NCBI GenBank assembly: GCA_000613465.1
Contig: BAJA01000006.1
Location: 124,001-188,000, forward strand
Origin: Bacteroides nordii WAL 11050 = JCM 12987
GTDB lineage: Bacteria; Bacteroidota; Bacteroidia; Bacteroidales; Bacteroidaceae
Length of the DNA: 64,000 nt
Reading direction: 5' to 3'
This document shows positions 28,829-37,915 of this stretch, piece by piece. The notes beneath the pieces were generated by a model that was not told the origin of the DNA, did no database searches, and saw nothing but the letters and a program-made list of their open reading frames with translations. Made by a program: the position numbers and the translations under genes. Position 1 is the first letter of the stretch; the number at the start of each line of letters is the position of its first letter.

Positions 28829-28909
28829 ATGTATACAATACTATTTGTGATAGGTATCGCAATCTTCGGTTATCTGATGTACGTACTCATCAAACCGGAA
28901 AAATTTTAA
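28829..28909 (+). CDS. kdpF: KdpF, small subunit of the K+-transporting ATPase
   Basis: 26-residue single transmembrane peptide (MYTILFVIGIAIFGYLMYVL, then IKPEKF). The size, a single helix and the C-terminal KPEKF are typical of KdpF, which stabilises the KdpABC complex in the inner membrane. It has an AGGGAG ribosome-binding site upstream, ends 7 bases before kdpA and follows a 31-residue membrane peptide. Confidence 0.9.
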   Translation: MYTILFVIGIAIFGYLMYVLIKPEKF

Positions 28910-28916
28910 TGAAGCA

Positions 28917-30623
28917 ATGAATACAGAAATTTTAGGTGTAGTTTTACAGGTGATCCTGATGGTGGTACTTGCCTATCCGTTAGGAAAGTACATCGCTAAG
29001 GTTTATAAAGGAGAGAAGAGCTGGTCGGACTTCATGGCTCCTGTTGAGAGAATAATTTATAAAGTATGCGGCATCCGTCCGCAGGAAGAGATGAACTGGA
29101 AACAATTCCTCAAATCATTATTGATTCTGAATGCATTCTGGTTCTTCTGGGGAATGGTGCTTTTGATTTCTCAGGGATGGCTTCCTTTAAACCCTGATGG
29201 GAACGGACCGCAAACACCCGATCAGGCATTCAATACCTGTATTAGTTTTATGGTCAACTGCAACTTGCAGCACTATAGCGGCGAAAGCGGGCTGACTTAC
29301 TTTACGCAGTTGTTCGTAATTATGCTCTTCCAGTTTATAACTGCTGCAACCGGTATGGCTGCTATGGCGGGTATGATGAAGGCGATGGCTGCTAAAACCA
29401 CGAAAACAATTGGTAACTTCTGGCAACTGCTGGTAGTGAGTTGTACACGTATCCTGTTGCCGCTTTCATTGATTGTGGGCTTTATCCTTATTTTACAGGG
29501 TACGCCAATGGGATTTGACGGTAAGATGAAAGTAACCACACTGGAAGGACAGGAGCAAATGGTTTCGCAAGGGCCTACGGCAGCTATCGTACCGATCAAG
29601 CAGCTGGGTACGAATGGTGGAGGGTATTTTGGAGTCAACTCTTCACATCCCCTGGAGAATCCTACTTTCCTGAGCAATGTGGTAGAATGCTGGTCTATCC
29701 TGATTATTCCTATGGCAATGGTCTTTGCCTTTGGATTCTACATTAAACGTAAGAAACTGGCATATAGCATATTTGGAGTTATGCTGGCAGCCTATCTGGT
29801 AGGAGTCTTTATCAACGTAAGCCAGGAAATGGGTGGTAATCCGCGTATCGACGAAATGGGAATTGCCCAGTCCGGTGGAGCCATGGAAGGAAAAGAAGTA
29901 CGTATCGGCTCAGCCTCCGGTGCTCTGTGGAGCGTGACAACTACGGTGACTTCCAACGGATCGGTAAATAGTATGCACGACTCTACTATGCCGCTTAGTG
30001 GGTTGGTCGAGATGCTGAACATGCAGATAAACACCTGGTTTGGTGGTGTTGGTGTGGGATGGATGAACTATTACACCTTTATCATAATAGCTGTATTTAT
30101 CAGCGGATTAATGGTGGGACGTACCCCGGAATTTCTGGGAAAGAAGGTAGAGGCCCGTGAAATGAAAATAGCTACCATTGTGGCTCTGCTCCATCCGTTC
30201 GTGATTCTTGTTGGTACAGCTCTGTCCAGCTATTTGTATACACATCATCCGGATTTTGTGGCGAGTGAAGGAGGTTGGCTCAATAATCCCAGTTTCCATG
30301 GACTGAGCGAACAGCTTTATGAGTTTACCTCTTCGGCTGCCAACAACGGTTCCGGTTTTGAAGGCTTGGGTGATAATACTTATTTCTGGAACTATTCCTG
30401 CGGTATTGTACTTATTCTCAGTCGTTTCATTCCTATCATCGGGCAAGTAGCTATTGCGGGTTTGCTGGCTCAGAAGAAGTTTATCCCCGAGAGCGCCGGC
30501 ACATTGAAAACAGATACAGCAACTTTCGGCGTCATGACGTTTGCAGTTATTTTTATCGTCGCTGCTTTGTCATTCTTCCCGGTACACGCCTTGAGTACGA
30601 TTGCTGAACATTTTAGTCTATAA
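28917..30623 (+). CDS. kdpA: KdpA, potassium-binding channel subunit
   Basis: 568 residues, close to the E. coli length of 557. Multi-pass membrane protein of the superfamily of K+ transporters. Selectivity-filter-like stretches are visible, for example NCNLQHYSGESG and GTNGGGYFGVNSSHPLENPT, later ITTSNGSVNS-like (TVTSNGSVNSMHDS) and SSAANNGSGFEG, which correspond to the four P-loops. KdpA takes up K+ from the periplasm, and KdpB drives it onward. It lies in the order kdpF-kdpA-kdpB-kdpC behind a sigma-54 promoter. Confidence 0.97.
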   Translation: MNTEILGVVLQVILMVVLAYPLGKYIAKVYKGEKSWSDFMAPVERIIYKVCGIRPQEEMNWKQFLKSLLILNAFWFFWGMVLLISQGWLPLNPDGNGPQTPDQAFNTCISFMVNCNLQHYSGESGLTYFTQLFVIMLFQFITAATGMAAMAGMMKAMAAKTTKTIGNFWQLLVVSCTRILLPLSLIVGFILILQGTPMGFDGKMKVTTLEGQEQMVSQGPTAAIVPIKQLGTNGGGYFGVNSSHPLENPTFLSNVVECWSILIIPMAMVFAFGFYIKRKKLAYSIFGVMLAAYLVGVFINVSQEMGGNPRIDEMGIAQSGGAMEGKEVRIGSASGALWSVTTTVTSNGSVNSMHDSTMPLSGLVEMLNMQINTWFGGVGVGWMNYYTFIIIAVFISGLMVGRTPEFLGKKVEAREMKIATIVALLHPFVILVGTALSSYLYTHHPDFVASEGGWLNNPSFHGLSEQLYEFTSSAANNGSGFEGLGDNTYFWNYSCGIVLILSRFIPIIGQVAIAGLLAQKKFIPESAGTLKTDTATFGVMTFAVIFIVAALSFFPVHALSTIAEHFSL

Positions 30624-30632
30624 GTAAAGAGT

Positions 30633-32680
30633 ATGAAAAAGAATAAATCGGCTTCTTTATTTCAAAAGGAGCAAGTCATAGAGAGTTTAAAGCAATCATT
30701 CGTGAAGTTGAATCCACGAACGATGATGATGAATCCGATTATGTTTACAGTGGAGATAGTAACGGTTATTATGCTGGTGGTTACCATCCTCTCCCTGAGT
30801 AGAGATCATTACGGTTCATTCGGATACAATCTGCTGGTATTCGTTATTCTGTTTGCCACTTTGTTGTTTGCCAATTTTGCCGAGGCCATTGCCGAAGCAC
30901 GGGGCAAAGCACAGGCAGATAGTTTGCGTAAGACGCGTGAAGAGACTCCTGCAAAATTGATGACAGGTGAGAAACTTCAGACCGTGAGCAGTTCAAAGCT
31001 AAAGAAAGGAGATGTCTTTGTTTGTGAAGCCGGAGATACGATTCCTGCCGACGGTGAGATCATTGAAGGATTAGCTTCCATCGACGAGAGTGCTATAACG
31101 GGAGAATCAGCACCCGTTATCAGAGAAGCCGGAGGAGACAAAAGCTCGGTGACGGGCGGAACGAAGGTACTCTCGGATAACATTAAAGTATTGGTGACTC
31201 AGCAACCGGGTGAGAGTTTTCTTGATAAGATGATTGCCCTCGTAGAAGGTGCCAGCCGAAAGAAAACGCCGAATGAAATTGCCTTGACTATCTTGCTGGC
31301 AGGTTTTACGCTGGTATTTGTGATTGTTTGTATCACACTGATTCCTTTTGCCGATTATACTAACATTGATCATCCGGCACAACCATTTCTATTGCTGCCA
31401 TTCTTTCACTATTTGTCTGCCTCATTCCGACTACTATCGGAGGATTACTTTCTGCCATTGGCATTGCCGGTATGGACCGTGCGTTGCGTGCCAACGTGAT
31501 TACTAAATCCGGTAAAGCCGTTGAGACAGCCGGAGACATTGATACGCTGCTATTGGATAAAACAGGTACGATAACCATTGGTAACCGTAAAGCGACCAAA
31601 TTCCATACGGCACCGGGAGTAGATGAACATGCGTTTGTGGAAGCCTGCCTGCTGGCCTCTCTATCCGATGAAACTCCCGAAGGTAAATCGATTGTAGAGT
31701 TGGGACGTGAGTCGGGGATGCGAATGCGGAACCTGAACACAACCGGTGCGCGCATGATTAAGTTTACTGCCGAAACGAAATGTTCGGGCGTTGATCTGTC
31801 CGATGGTACCCAGATTCGCAAAGGGGCATTTGACGCTATCCGCCGGATTGCAGAAAAGGCCGGGAACACCTTTCCGAAGGAAGTGGAAGAGACTATTGCA
31901 GCTATTTCCGGCAATGGGGGGACACCGCTGGTGGTATGCGTCAATCAGCGGGTTACCGGGGTGATAGAGTTGCAGGACATCATCAAACCGGGCATTCAGG
32001 AGCGTTTTGAACGCCTGCGTAAGATGGGAGTGAAAACCGTTATGGTGACCGGAGACAATCCGTTGACTGCCAAATATATTGCAGAAAAGGCGGGAGTAGA
32101 CGATTTCATAGCCGAAGCCAAACCGGAGGATAAAATGGAATACATCCGGAGAGAACAGGAAGCCGGCAAACTGGTGGCGATGATGGGCGACGGAACGAAT
32201 GATGCTCCTGCACTGGCACAAGCCAATGTGGGCGTAGCAATGAATAGTGGTACACAGGCGGCCAAAGAAGCCGGTAATATGGTAGACCTTGACAATGATC
32301 CTACCAAGCTGATTGAGATTGTGGAGATCGGTAAACAGCTACTGATGACACGCGGTACACTGACCACATTCTCGATAGCCAACGACGTAGCCAAATACTT
32401 TGCAATTGTACCTGCTTTGTTTATGGTGGCTATCCCCGAGTTGGCAGCGCTCAATATCATGGGCTTGCATAGTCCGGAGAGTGCTATTCTGTCGGCTGTA
32501 ATTTTCAATGCTATCATTATTCCGATCCTGATTCCACTTGCTTTGAAGGGAGTACAGTACAAACCGATAGGTGCCAGTGCACTGCTTCGCCGTAATCTGC
32601 TGATATACGGATTGGGAGGGGTAATTGTACCTTTCATCGGGATTAAGTTGATCGATTTGGTAGTAAGTTTATTCTTTTAA
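30633..32680 (+). CDS. kdpB: KdpB, P-type ATPase subunit (single-base frameshift)
   Basis: The catalytic subunit is split at about 31374-31376 by one missing C. With CCC restored the frame reads [17 protein letters not shown] and the protein has 682 residues, the same as E. coli KdpB. The first part carries the A-domain loop [10 protein letters not shown]. The second part carries the phosphorylated Asp309 in LLLDKTGT, the nucleotide-binding region and [22 protein letters not shown]. All motifs are intact, so sequencing error is more likely than a pseudogene. It is co-transcribed with kdpA (9-base gap) and kdpC (5-base gap). Confidence 0.95.
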
Positions 32681-32685
32681 ATAAT

Positions 32686-33261
32686 ATGACGATGAAAACT
32701 TTATTGAAATCATTTAAAATAACGCTTGCGTTCTGCGTATTCTTTGCAGTGTTTTATGTCCTTATTCTATGGCTTTTTGCACAGGTGGCAGGACCGAATA
32801 AAGGAAATGCCGAAGTGGCAACATTGGATGGTAAGGTGGTAGGTGCTGCCAATGTGGGGCAGAATTTCACAAAAGATATTTATTTCTGGGGTCGTCCTTC
32901 CTGTGCCGGAGATGGCTATGACGCTACGAGTTCTTCCGGTAGTAACAAAGGGCCTACGAATCCCGAATATCTGGCTGAACTGGAAGCCCGCATTGACACC
33001 TTCCTCGTTCATCATCCCTACCTGAACCGTAGTGAGGTTCCTGCCGAGATGGTAACTGCCAGTGGATCGGGACTCGATCCGGATATCACCCCTACTTGTG
33101 CTTATGTACAGGTGAAAAGAGTGGCACAGGCACGTGGGATGCATGAGGAACAGGTAAAAGAGATTGTCGACAAAACGATAGAAAAGCCCTTATTAGGACT
33201 TTTTGGAACAGAGAAAGTGAATGTATTGAAACTGAACATTGCTTTGGAAAAAGCAAAATAA
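32686..33261 (+). CDS. kdpC: KdpC, accessory subunit of the K+-transporting ATPase
   Basis: 191 residues, the normal size. One N-terminal membrane anchor (about 10-33, ITLAFCVFFAVFYVLILWLFAQVAG), then the periplasmic domain with conserved stretches YFWGRPS, NPEYLAELEARI, VPAEMVTASGSGLDPDITP and QVKRVAQARGM. KdpC helps couple KdpA and KdpB. ATGs at 32686 and 32692 are both possible starts. The next gene, an outer-membrane protein, starts 12 bases after its stop. Confidence 0.97.
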   Translation: MTMKTLLKSFKITLAFCVFFAVFYVLILWLFAQVAGPNKGNAEVATLDGKVVGAANVGQNFTKDIYFWGRPSCAGDGYDATSSSGSNKGPTNPEYLAELEARIDTFLVHHPYLNRSEVPAEMVTASGSGLDPDITPTCAYVQVKRVAQARGMHEEQVKEIVDKTIEKPLLGLFGTEKVNVLKLNIALEKAK

Positions 33262-33273
33262 ACATTGTAGTAT

Positions 33274-34032
33274 ATGAAGGTTTTTAGTAAGAAAGTATTT
33301 TTAGGTTCATTGGTAGCTGTAGTTGGTTGCTTAATGGCAACCACCAACACACAGGCACAGGAATTTACCGTACAGGGCGACTTAGTCAGTTCATATGTAT
33401 GGCGTGGAATGTATCAGACCGGAACCAGTATCCAGCCAACCTTAGGCTTTACTATCGGTGGCTTTTCATTGACGGCCTGGGGATCAACCGATTTCGATGG
33501 TTGTCAGGCCTCAGAAGGAAGAGCGAATAAAGAAATAGACCTGACCGCTGCTTATGCTTTTGGAAGTACAGGACTGACCCTTTCAGTGGCAGACCTTTGG
33601 TGGCCCGGGCAAGGGACGGGTAATTATTTTAAATTCAAAAGCCATGAAACAGCACATCACTTTGAAGCAGGATTGGCTTATACGCTGCCGGTTGAAAAGT
33701 TTCCGCTTTCAATTGCCTGGTACACGATGTTTGCCGGACAGGATAAAAAGGAGAATGACCGGGGAGAAATGAAACAGAATTATTCCTCTTATATGGAACT
33801 CAACTATCCGTTCAGTGTGAAGACAGTAGATCTGAATGTAACGTGTGGCATTGTTCCCTACACTGCTCCTCAGTATAATTGCAATGGTTTTGCAGTGACC
33901 AATATTGCTTTGAAAGGAACAACTGCCATCCGGTTTAGTGATCGGTTTTCCCTGCCGGTTTTTGCACAAGCCATCTGGAATCCACGTATGGAAGATGCCC
34001 ATTTGGTTTTCGGCATTACTTTAAAACTCTAA
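33274..34032 (+). CDS. TorF-like/Gcw_chp outer-membrane protein in the kdp operon
   Basis: 252 residues with a signal peptide ending NTQAQ (about residue 29). The start of the mature part, FTVQGDLVSSYVWRGMYQTGTSIQPTLGF, matches the TorF/Gcw_chp family of putative outer-membrane channels. It continues as beta-strands with alternating aromatic residues and ends in FGITLKL. It directly follows kdpC by 12 bases, so it is probably made together with the pump. A role as outer-membrane pore for K+ or as a porin needed under low-K+ or osmotic stress is inferred. No such partner is part of the classic Kdp system. Confidence 0.78.
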   Translation: MKVFSKKVFLGSLVAVVGCLMATTNTQAQEFTVQGDLVSSYVWRGMYQTGTSIQPTLGFTIGGFSLTAWGSTDFDGCQASEGRANKEIDLTAAYAFGSTGLTLSVADLWWPGQGTGNYFKFKSHETAHHFEAGLAYTLPVEKFPLSIAWYTMFAGQDKKENDRGEMKQNYSSYMELNYPFSVKTVDLNVTCGIVPYTAPQYNCNGFAVTNIALKGTTAIRFSDRFSLPVFAQAIWNPRMEDAHLVFGITLKL

Positions 34033-34098
34033 CTAAACTCTGGCATAACTAATTAGTATCTTGAGGATGTGTAAAAAGTAAAACTCGTTATTATTAAA

Positions 34099-34145
34099 AC
34101 GCAAATTAACGCAAAGATTAAATTAAATCTGCGATAATTTGCGTT
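34099..34145. terminator. Hairpin at the end of the kdpFABC-OMP operon
   Basis: AACGCAAATTA (34099-34109) and TAATTTGCGTT (34135-34145) form an 11-bp perfect stem with an inner AAGATT/AATCT pairing. No clear T run follows, so it may be a processing or attenuation site instead of a full terminator. The sensor genes follow. Confidence 0.5.
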
Positions 34146-34230
34146 AATCCGCATTATTGAATTGCAGCTTGATAGCTTTTTTAGACTTTTGACACAGCTT
34201 TATGGGGTTGAAAAATAGATATATAGAAGT

Positions 34231-35358
34231 ATGGATAGAGAAGAGAGTGTACAGCATTTCCTGGATCTGATAAAGAAGTCACGCCGGGGAAAATTTAAAG
34301 TCTATATCGGGATGATTGCCGGTGTGGGTAAGAGCTATCGTATGCTTCAGGAAGCACATGATTTACTCGATAACGGGGTAGATGTGCAGATAGGATACAT
34401 CGAAACACATGGGCGTGCCGGGACAGAGGCACTCATAGAGGGCTTGCCGCTGATTCCGCGGCGGAAGATTTTTTATAAAGGGAAAGAACTGGAAGAGATG
34501 GACCTTGAAACCATCATCCGTATCCACCCGGAAATCGTGATTGTAGATGAGTTGGCACATACCAATGTTGAAGGTAGTTTGAACGAGAAACGTTGGCAGG
34601 ATGTACTGACACTGCTCGATGAGGGTATTAATGTAATCTCTGCCATTAACATTCAGCATATCGAGAGTGTAAACGAAGAAGTGCAGGACATTTGCGGCAT
34701 CGAAATAAAAGAACGTGTTCCCGATAGTGTGTTACAAGAGGCAGATGAAGTGGTGAATATCGACCTTACCGCCGAGGAACTGATAACCCGTTTGAAAGCC
34801 GGAAAGATATATCGTCCGGATAAAATTCAGGTAGCTTTGAATAACTTCTTTAAAACGGAGAATATCCTTCAGTTACGCGAACTCGCTCTGAAAGAGGTAG
34901 CGTTGCGTGTAGAAAAAAAAGTAGAGAACGAAGTTGTAATGAGTATGGGTGTCCGGCATGAAAAGTTTATGGCTTGTATTAGCAGCCATGAAAAGACGCC
35001 CCGGCGTATTATCCGTAAAGCAGCCCGTCTGGCCACCCGTTACAATACCACCTTTGTTGCCCTTTATGTGCAGACGCCCCGTGAGAGTATGGACCGGATA
35101 GATCTTGCCAGCCAACGTCATTTATTAAATCATTTTAAATTGGTAGCTGAGTTGGGGGGAGAAGTTGTTCAGGTACAGTCGAAGGATGTACTTGGAAGCA
35201 TTGTCCGGACGTGTCGTGAGAGGCAGATAACAACTATCTGTATGGGAAGCCCCCGCTTACGTGTCTCGAATGCCCTTTGTGCAGTGTTCGCCTATAAAAA
35301 GTTTTTGGCAAATCTGGCACAAGCAAACGTAGATTTGATTATACTTGCAGTGGAATGA
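34231..35358 (+). CDS. KdpD N-terminal sensor protein without kinase domain
   Basis: 375 residues. It covers the first part of KdpD only: the KdpD domain (about 20-225) with Walker A GMIAGVGKS (27-35) and Walker B-like IVIVDELAHTN (about 104-114), and a universal-stress-protein domain (about 245-370, MACISSHEKTPRRIIRKAARLA, then TICMGSPRLRVS). The membrane-spanning, GAF and histidine-kinase parts of E. coli KdpD are absent. They are replaced in part by the next gene, a separate kinase, so this is a split KdpD. The protein probably senses K+ or cyclic-di-nucleotide/ATP state in the cytoplasm and acts on the kinase in trans. Confidence 0.92.
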   Translation: MDREESVQHFLDLIKKSRRGKFKVYIGMIAGVGKSYRMLQEAHDLLDNGVDVQIGYIETHGRAGTEALIEGLPLIPRRKIFYKGKELEEMDLETIIRIHPEIVIVDELAHTNVEGSLNEKRWQDVLTLLDEGINVISAINIQHIESVNEEVQDICGIEIKERVPDSVLQEADEVVNIDLTAEELITRLKAGKIYRPDKIQVALNNFFKTENILQLRELALKEVALRVEKKVENEVVMSMGVRHEKFMACISSHEKTPRRIIRKAARLATRYNTTFVALYVQTPRESMDRIDLASQRHLLNHFKLVAELGGEVVQVQSKDVLGSIVRTCRERQITTICMGSPRLRVSNALCAVFAYKKFLANLAQANVDLIILAVE

Positions 35359-35415
35359 GTTTGTAAGTAAACTAAAGAACTCACGAACTCACAAACTAAA
35401 AAACTTCTTTAAATC

Positions 35416-36855
35416 ATGAATATAAAAACGAAATTGCTTTTCGGAATCGGGATACTGGCCGGAATGATTATTTTATTGGTAACTCTATCTGTTGTCAACC
35501 TACAGCTACTGACTGCTACGGACCCCGACAGTCCTGCTGCACTGCCTGCCCTCGAACGGGCTTTATTATGGATCTCTGTTACAGGAGGTATTTGTGTACT
35601 CACAGGTCTGGTTCTGCTTTTTTGGTTACCGCGTTCCATTAGTAGACCTATTCTTGAGCTTAAACAAGGTATTCTTGAAATAGCCAATCATAACTACGAA
35701 AAGCGCCTTGATATGAAAAGCAGTGAAGAATTCAGGGAAGTTGCTGATAGTTTTAATCGTATGGCAGAACGTCTCACTGAGTATCGGGCCAGTACGCTTG
35801 CCGATATCCTTTCAGCCAAAAAGTTTCTGGAAGCCATTGTCAATAGTATCAATGAGCCTATTATCGGATTGAATACCGAGCGTGAAATTCTTTTCATCAA
35901 CAACGAGGCACTGAATGTGCTCAATTTGAAAAGAGAAAACGTGATCCGCCAATCTGCCGAAGAGCTTTCTTTGAAGAATGACCTTCTCCGTCGCTTGATT
36001 CGCGAACTCGTTAGCCCCGGCGATAAGAAAGAACCATTGAAAATTTATGCAGATAATAAAGAGAGCTATTTCAAGGCTGCCTATATCCCTATCAACAATA
36101 CCAATGCCGATAAAGACGAACCTCATAAGTTGGGCGATGTTATCCTTCTGAAGAATATCACCGAATTTAAAGAGCTGGATTCAGCTAAAACCACATTTAT
36201 CTCTACCATTTCCCATGAGTTGAAGACTCCTATTTCTGCTATCATGATGAGCCTTCAACTACTGGAAGATAAACGTGTGGGTACGTTGAATGAAGAGCAG
36301 GAACAGCTGTCTAAGAGCATTAAAGACAGTAGCCAGCGCCTGTTGGAGATTACCGGCGAACTGCTGAATATGACTCAGGTAGAAGCCGGAAAACTCCAGA
36401 TGATGCCTAAGATCACGAAGCCCATTGAACTGATTGAATATGCTATCAAGGCCAACCAGGTTCAGGCCGATAAGTTCAATATACAGATTGAAGTGGAATA
36501 CCCGGAAGAGAAGATCGGCAAATTGTTTGTAGATAGTGAAAAAATAGCCTGGGTACTTACCAATCTGCTAAGTAATGCCATTCGTTATTCAAGAGAGAAC
36601 GGACGTGTGGTTATTGGTGCTCAGCAAGAAGGTGACCAGATAGAGCTTTATGTACAGGATTTTGGTAAAGGTATCGATCCTCGTTATCATCAGAGCATTT
36701 TTGACCGCTATTTTCGTGTACCCGGCACTAAAGTGCAAGGCAGTGGCCTGGGACTCTCCATCTCTAAAGATTTCGTAGAAGCACATGGCGGCACGTTGAC
36801 TGTAGAGAGCGAGTTGGGCAAAGGTAGTCGGTTTGTTATTCGGTTGAAAGCATGA
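35416..36855 (+). CDS. Sensor histidine kinase of the Kdp module (HAMP-PAS-HisKA-HATPase)
   Basis: 479 residues. Two membrane segments (about 7-30 and 52-72), a HAMP linker (about 73-125), a PAS-like region (about 135-250), the dimerisation/phospho-acceptor box with His267 (FISTISHELKTPISAI), the N box (LTNLLSNAIRYSREN), G1 (DFGKGI) and G2 (GSGLGLSISK). It follows the kinase-less KdpD protein and is probably its working partner, feeding phosphate to the NtrC-type regulator at 26875. The pair is the two-gene replacement of a single KdpD. The 22-bp palindrome array starts directly after its stop. Confidence 0.92.
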   Translation: MNIKTKLLFGIGILAGMIILLVTLSVVNLQLLTATDPDSPAALPALERALLWISVTGGICVLTGLVLLFWLPRSISRPILELKQGILEIANHNYEKRLDMKSSEEFREVADSFNRMAERLTEYRASTLADILSAKKFLEAIVNSINEPIIGLNTEREILFINNEALNVLNLKRENVIRQSAEELSLKNDLLRRLIRELVSPGDKKEPLKIYADNKESYFKAAYIPINNTNADKDEPHKLGDVILLKNITEFKELDSAKTTFISTISHELKTPISAIMMSLQLLEDKRVGTLNEEQEQLSKSIKDSSQRLLEITGELLNMTQVEAGKLQMMPKITKPIELIEYAIKANQVQADKFNIQIEVEYPEEKIGKLFVDSEKIAWVLTNLLSNAIRYSRENGRVVIGAQQEGDQIELYVQDFGKGIDPRYHQSIFDRYFRVPGTKVQGSGLGLSISKDFVEAHGGTLTVESELGKGSRFVIRLKA

Positions 36856-36866
36856 TACAGTTTGTT

Positions 36867-36966
36867 TCAATGTATTGAGAAAATAGTTTCAATGCATTGA
36901 GAATCTTTTCTCAATACGTTGAGAATTTTTTCTCTATATATTGAGAATCTTTTCTCAACGTATTGA
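36867..36966. repeat. Five 12-bp palindromes at an exact 22-bp period
   Basis: TCAATGTATTGA (36867), TCAATGCATTGA (36889), TCAATACGTTGA (36911), TCTATATATTGA (36933) and TCAACGTATTGA (36955). Each start is exactly 22 bases after the previous one. Copies 3 and 5 are reverse complements of each other, and the whole block is roughly palindromic. Spacers are T-rich (GAATCTTTTC type). It begins 11 bases after the histidine-kinase stop. It fits two DNA turns per unit, as in phased protein-binding sites. Confidence 0.9.
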
Positions 36967-37057
36967 AACTCTTTGAAACTTATATTATTCTGTTTGTTCT
37001 GACTTAAAAAATTACATATTATTCAAAGATAAAAGACTCGTTCCTTTTAATTTTTAT

Positions 37058-37065
37058 TACTTTTG
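37058..37065 (+). promoter_or_regulatory. -7-like box upstream of the first secreted paralogue
   Basis: TACTTTTG matches TAnnTTTG. No -33 TTTG is seen at the expected distance, and the leader to the ATG at 37258 would be about 185 bases. It lies about 90 bases downstream of the palindrome array. Confidence 0.4.
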
Positions 37066-37257
37066 TAAAGTTTGATATCTTACTTAGTTACAAGTGAGGC
37101 ATAATTATAGATTGCCTTATGTTGTAACTTTCATGTTATGCTATTCTGTATCATAGGAATATTAGGAGGATATACTTATGATTGATGTCTGGGAGTGAAG
37201 CAAACTGCTTCTGTTATCGTTGTGATAGAGTTTCCTTATTTACTAATATTTAAAGCT

Positions 37258-37860
37258 ATGAAAAAATATTTATTGATTTTGGTTTGTTTGTTGACACTAC
37301 AGGGCACAAGCTTTGTGATGTCTCGTGACATGAAAGGTGATTTAAATACATCAGAGGAATTTCGGTCAACTGCTTTGGAAGAGACGGATAAACCAGTCTT
37401 TATCTCCGTGACTGTAGATGCCATCACTCCAATTCCCGGATCAAATTTTTATAATCTTGACCTAACAGCCGAATTTCGTGGTGCTGAATCTCTTTATGCA
37501 GAACTCTATGAAGAGTTCAGCATTGCAATTAGATCGCGTTCTTATCAAGAACCGTACATCGTTCATCTTCACTTTGAAAATATTTACAAGGGTGGAAGAG
37601 TCTGGGTCGTTTTAGAATTAAAGAACAATGTGGGAACAACGTCTTATACAGTTGAAATTCCCAATCAGATGAAACCTGATTCCATAGAAGAAGTAACAAT
37701 GGAATCAAGTATTTCACAGGTTGAAGTAAGGGATATGCAAGGAAGGCTTGTTCTTCAAACTGAAAATTATGAGAATATTAATCGTCTATCGAGAGGAATG
37801 TATATCGTGACGATTACTTATTCGGATGGAAAAGTAGTAACGAGGAAGATTTGTCGATGA
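37258..37860 (+). CDS. Secreted paralogue with domain B and T9SS-like C-terminal domain
   Basis: 200 residues. The start at 37258 (MKKYLLILVCLLTLQG) gives a clear signal peptide and matches the starts of the neighbouring paralogues. It lacks the protease-like domain and domain A of its relatives; it has only the second beta-sandwich, domain B (about 40-150, FISVTVDAITPIPGSNFYNL), and a C-terminal sorting-like domain (VEVRDMQGRLVLQ, then GMYIVTITYSDGKVVTRKI). It corresponds to about residues 390-566 of the next gene's product and is probably a truncated duplicate that kept its signal peptide. Function unknown. Confidence 0.78.
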   Translation: MKKYLLILVCLLTLQGTSFVMSRDMKGDLNTSEEFRSTALEETDKPVFISVTVDAITPIPGSNFYNLDLTAEFRGAESLYAELYEEFSIAIRSRSYQEPYIVHLHFENIYKGGRVWVVLELKNNVGTTSYTVEIPNQMKPDSIEEVTMESSISQVEVRDMQGRLVLQTENYENINRLSRGMYIVTITYSDGKVVTRKICR

Positions 37861-37915
37861 GGACATTTATTGTTCTGGTACTGAATATTGTTTATTTCTT
37901 CTAATATTTAAAACT

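Larger units (their letters stand above)
36856..37257. other. 402-base intergenic region at the border of the accessory cluster
   Basis: No gene. It holds the palindrome array at 36867-36966, then AT-rich sequence and a -7-like box at 37058-37065. It separates the Kdp module from the secreted-protein cluster. Confidence 0.6.

Noticed and set aside
36867..36966. CRISPR array
   Set aside because: Repeats are 12-bp degenerate palindromes with 10-bp spacers, too short on both counts, and there are no cas genes in the window.
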